From DATIXD01 sp035518875 (lineage in GTDB: Bacteria > Pseudomonadota > Gammaproteobacteria > Methylococcales > Methylococcaceae): a stretch of DNA of 6,663 nucleotides. Each line of letters begins with the position of its first letter. Within the stretch, counting starts at the first letter, position 1. The stretch lies in the NCBI GenBank assembly GCA_035518875.1, contig DATIXD010000237.1:1-6663 (forward strand), in the 5' to 3' direction. The position numbers and the translations under genes are program-made. The notes under the pieces were generated by a model. It searched no databases. It was given only the letters and a program-made list of their open reading frames with translations, and had not been told where the DNA came from. Of this stretch, positions 4,858-6,663 are shown piece after piece.

Positions 4858-6471
4858 TTAACGCCTGCGCCGGATCAGGATCAAACCGACGCCCACCATC
4901 AAGGGGCCCAGCACGTAGCGTCCGCTAAAGTCCTGGGCGAAGGCATGCAGAACGGACTTGTCGGAAACATCTTTCCGGCCGATTTTTTCCTTACCTTCGC
5001 GCAGCTTGGTGTTCTCGTCCATGATCATGGCATAGTCGCGCATCAGTTCGGACCAACCCTCGGTATAGGTGAAGCCCCCCGGATTCGCGTGGAAAATGCC
5101 CTTGTAGAGCTTGATCAAATCATGCTCCCACATGTCGGCGTAAACGCGCTCAACGTGAGACGGATTGTTGCCCTTCGCCCAGAACAGCTGGAAGAAGCCG
5201 CCGGCCGAATCGGTTTCTGGCTTGGGGGGAGCGGGCCGGTTGGTTTTTTGACCCGGCAGCAAACCGTCCTTGTGCAGCGCTTCCACCACCGCCTTGGCTT
5301 CCTGCTCGACTTTTACACCTTCGATGGTGCCCTTGTCCGCCGTCGTCAGATACGCCTCGGCGAAGCCCGGCGAATGGCAGTTGGAACAGGTTTGTACCCA
5401 AGCGTCTTTGCGGTAGGCAAACCAGGGATGGCTCAGGTTGTCGGCGATAGCCGGAGTTGGATTGAACGCCCAGCGTACCTTCTTCACCAGGTTATGGGAG
5501 AACTCGCCGTTCGCCTCGAAATGGCAGAACTGGCAGGTCGGCGCGGTGTAGCCGCCTTTGGTCAAAGCGTCTTTCAGCGGCGCCTCAAAATTCCACTTGG
5601 CCTTGCCCTGGGTCTGGTAAACCGTCCCGTGTTTGGACAGGAGAAAGTTCTCATATTCGTTATGGTCGACACCGTTGTGGCAGGTGGCGCAGGCTTCAGG
5701 CTGACGCGCCTCGGCGGCGGAGAAGGTATGGCGAGTGTGGCAGCCGTCGCACTTATTCTGCTGGTAATGGCACATGTCGCAGCCTTGGGCGATTTCCCGC
5801 TGCGGCATGCCCGCCCAGATGGCTAAGTCGATATTCGCTTCCCAATCCACCGAATGGGAAGGATGTCCCTTTGACCACTGTTTCTGGGGCCATTCCTGCT
5901 CCTTTTCCGACTCCGCTTCGGCGAATTCGCTGACGTGGCAGGTTCCGCACTTGGCGCGATCCGGCATCACCAGATTTTTATCGTGTTGGATCGTTTTCGC
6001 CCCCACCGAACCGTGGCAGTCGATACAGCCGACTTCCTTGAGCTGCGCCCCTTCCGCCAGCAAACCCTGCTTGGCCAGGTTTTTTTCGATTTCTGCCAGT
6101 TTTTCCTTTTTGTAATAGCGAGCGTCCTGACCGTTGCTCATGTCGCGGAGTCTTTGCAGATTCGCATGAGCACTGTTCTGCCAGGCATGGTACGCGCCTG
6201 GCGTTGTGCTCTGATGGCAAGTGACGCACATCTCACGTGTGAATTCGCCGGTCACCGTCGTGGGCGGCTTATAAAAATCCTTCGGATTCCAGTATTTTTG
6301 AATCGGAATCGCTTCCCAATACTCGGCATGCTTACCCTTGCCGGGATGATCCTTGTAATATTGATCTTTAAGCTGCTCATAGGATTGTTCGCTCGCCTTG
6401 GCAAACGCGTTACCAATCCACAATTGGGCAACAGCCATGAACGCTAACAGCGCCAGATTCGTTATTCTCAT
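4858..6471 (-). CDS. haoA: Octaheme hydroxylamine oxidoreductase (HAO), catalytic subunit
   Basis: HAO is a periplasmic multiheme enzyme that oxidises hydroxylamine (to NO or nitrite); in methanotrophs this removes hydroxylamine made by methane monooxygenase acting on ammonia. The ATG at 6471 gives 537 residues and is preceded by AGAGGAGG seven bases upstream; an in-frame ATG at 6498 lacks such a site. A Sec signal peptide ends at NAFA (residue 24). Eight CxxCH motifs start at 82, 149, 175, 231, 241, 261, 313 and 362. The fourth (CDMCH) corresponds to the P460 haem. Tyr469 in GGFTYTEGW lies 235 residues after Cys234, the spacing I recall for the N. europaea cross-link (Cys232 to Tyr467), and D269-H270 sit where its catalytic Asp-His pair lies. 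This supports an oxidising enzyme rather than a reductive relative lacking the tyrosine. A C-terminal helix (about 519-533) followed by RRRR should anchor it to the membrane. haoB follows after five bases. Confidence 0.95.
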   Translation of the reverse strand: MRITNLALLAFMAVAQLWIGNAFAKASEQSYEQLKDQYYKDHPGKGKHAEYWEAIPIQKYWNPKDFYKPPTTVTGEFTREMCVTCHQSTTPGAYHAWQNSAHANLQRLRDMSNGQDARYYKKEKLAEIEKNLAKQGLLAEGAQLKEVGCIDCHGSVGAKTIQHDKNLVMPDRAKCGTCHVSEFAEAESEKEQEWPQKQWSKGHPSHSVDWEANIDLAIWAGMPQREIAQGCDMCHYQQNKCDGCHTRHTFSAAEARQPEACATCHNGVDHNEYENFLLSKHGTVYQTQGKAKWNFEAPLKDALTKGGYTAPTCQFCHFEANGEFSHNLVKKVRWAFNPTPAIADNLSHPWFAYRKDAWVQTCSNCHSPGFAEAYLTTADKGTIEGVKVEQEAKAVVEALHKDGLLPGQKTNRPAPPKPETDSAGGFFQLFWAKGNNPSHVERVYADMWEHDLIKLYKGIFHANPGGFTYTEGWSELMRDYAMIMDENTKLREGKEKIGRKDVSDKSVLHAFAQDFSGRYVLGPLMVGVGLILIRRRR

Positions 6472-6486
6472 TGGATATCCTCCTCT
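6472..6486 (-). promoter_or_regulatory. Strong ribosome binding site that fixes the haoA start
   Basis: The minus strand reads AGAGGAGG, then ATATCCA, then the ATG at 6471. GGAGG at a seven-base distance is close to ideal and decides the start against the in-frame ATG at 6498, which would add nine residues (MPMERGGYP) in front of the signal peptide. Confidence 0.85.
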
Positions 6487-6494
6487 TTCCATCG

Positions 6495-6513
6495 GCAAAC
6501 TTCTGTGGTTTGC
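6495..6513 (-). promoter_or_regulatory. Hairpin in the haoA leader
   Basis: GCAAAC (6513-6508 on the minus strand) and GTTTGC (6500-6495) form a 6-bp inverted repeat around a seven-base CACAGAA loop. It lies within the predicted 5' leader, about nine bases ahead of the haoA Shine-Dalgarno sequence. It could stabilise the message or bind a regulator, or it could be chance. The unused upstream ATG (6498) lies inside it. Confidence 0.3.
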
Positions 6514-6525
6514 TTGCTCAGGCCT

Positions 6526-6555
6526 AGTATCGGATCAAAACATTTTCTGCGTCAA
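6526..6555 (-). promoter_or_regulatory. Sigma70-like promoter for haoAB
   Basis: On the minus strand the -35 box is TTGACG (6555-6550, five of six matches) and the -10 box is GATACT (6531-6526, four of six), with an 18-base spacer. An A/T-rich run (AATAAAAATT) just upstream of the -35 box resembles an UP element. Transcription would start near 6519, giving a leader of about 48 bases before haoA. I could not recognise an FNR, NsrR or NorR operator with confidence. Confidence 0.5.
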
Positions 6556-6598
6556 ATTTTTATTCTCAAGGGCTTCGATGGCCCGACAGGACGCGGCT

Positions 6599-6626
6599 TT
6601 GTCCTCGCTCGCCAAACGTTTAGAAT
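6599..6626 (+). promoter_or_regulatory. Promoter for the divergent macro-domain gene
   Basis: TTGTCC (6599-6604, four of six matches) and TAGAAT (6621-6626, five of six) are separated by 16 bases. The ATG at 6635 begins only nine bases after the -10 box, so the transcript would start at or within a few bases of the start codon. The gene also has no Shine-Dalgarno sequence, which fits a leaderless message. Confidence 0.4.
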
Positions 6627-6634
6627 GCCATCCC

Positions 6635-6663
6635 ATGGGCAGAATTGAAGTCATTCAGGGCGA
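6635..6663 (+). CDS. Start of a macro-domain protein (probable ADP-ribose-binding / O-acetyl-ADP-ribose deacetylase), partial
   Basis: The last 29 bases begin an open frame reading MGRIEVIQG followed by GA, so the next residue is Asp or Glu. This matches the opening of YmdB-type macro-domain proteins, typically x-RIEVIQGDIT before the conserved VDAIVNAAN. Such proteins bind ADP-ribose and remove O-acetyl groups from O-acetyl-ADP-ribose or mono-ADP-ribose from proteins. Only nine residues are visible, so the call rests on one short motif and could be wrong. The gene is divergent from haoA, the start codons being about 160 bases apart, and would be driven by a promoter ending at 6626. Confidence 0.5.

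Noticed and set aside
4076..4861. 261-codon plus-strand open frame opposite haoB
   Set aside because: It is antisense to haoB and its composition (rich in Arg, Gln, Pro and Ala) looks like a shadow frame; there is no ribosome site or domain.
4945..5826. 293-codon plus-strand open frame opposite haoA
   Set aside because: It lies entirely antisense to haoA, whose eight CxxCH motifs prove the minus-strand frame. Long antisense frames are common in GC-rich genes, and its translation shows no recognisable domain.
6472..6498. Longer haoA start at 6498
   Set aside because: The in-frame ATG at 6498 has no ribosome binding site and would put nine residues in front of a normal signal peptide; the ATG at 6471 has GGAGG at ideal distance.

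Overview
The window most likely comes from a gammaproteobacterial methanotroph (Methylococcales type). The evidence is an octaheme hydroxylamine oxidoreductase gene (haoA) followed 5 bases later by haoB, without the electron-carrier genes cycA/cycB (cytochrome c554 and cM552) that follow hao-haoB in ammonia oxidisers. A gammaproteobacterial ammonia oxidiser is the main alternative, and the assignment is inference. Base composition is moderately GC-rich, with genes packed tightly on the minus strand.

Layout from left to right. A few codons of an upstream plus-strand gene may end at base 31. A plus-strand cytosolic 5'-nucleotidase gene (39-971) follows. It converges on a small unrecognised minus-strand gene (1108-1380), and a 17-bp inverted repeat lies between them. 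The rest is a minus-strand block, transcribed from right to left: haoA (6471-4858), haoB (4852-3836), a 133-base gap, then ccmA (3702-3055), ccmB (3055-2390) and ccmC (2385-1645). At the right edge a divergent plus-strand gene begins at 6635. Its nine visible residues look like the start of a macro-domain (ADP-ribose-binding) protein.

The genes fit one theme. HaoA is a periplasmic multiheme cytochrome needing eight covalent haems, one of them the modified P460 catalytic haem. CcmA, CcmB and CcmC form the haem-delivery part of the System I cytochrome c maturation pathway that attaches such haems. In methanotrophs HAO is understood to remove the toxic hydroxylamine made when methane monooxygenase oxidises ammonia, so enzyme and maturation machinery may be supplied together. 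HaoA here keeps all eight CxxCH motifs, the tyrosine at the P460 cross-link spacing and the Asp-His catalytic pair, and it carries a C-terminal membrane helix. HaoB is a single-helix membrane-anchored protein of unknown function. ccmD and ccmEFGH are not in the window, and there is no room for ccmD directly after ccmC.

Regulatory signals that can be read are a sigma70-like promoter with a strong ribosome binding site and a leader hairpin ahead of haoA, a near-leaderless promoter for the macro-domain gene, and an extended -10 promoter followed by a hairpin that would hide a Shine-Dalgarno sequence upstream of the small unknown gene. I saw no mobile elements, CRISPR arrays, tRNA or rRNA genes. 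The core genes are recognisable, known families. The less explained parts are HaoB, the small gene with its leader, and the hao-ccm linkage.
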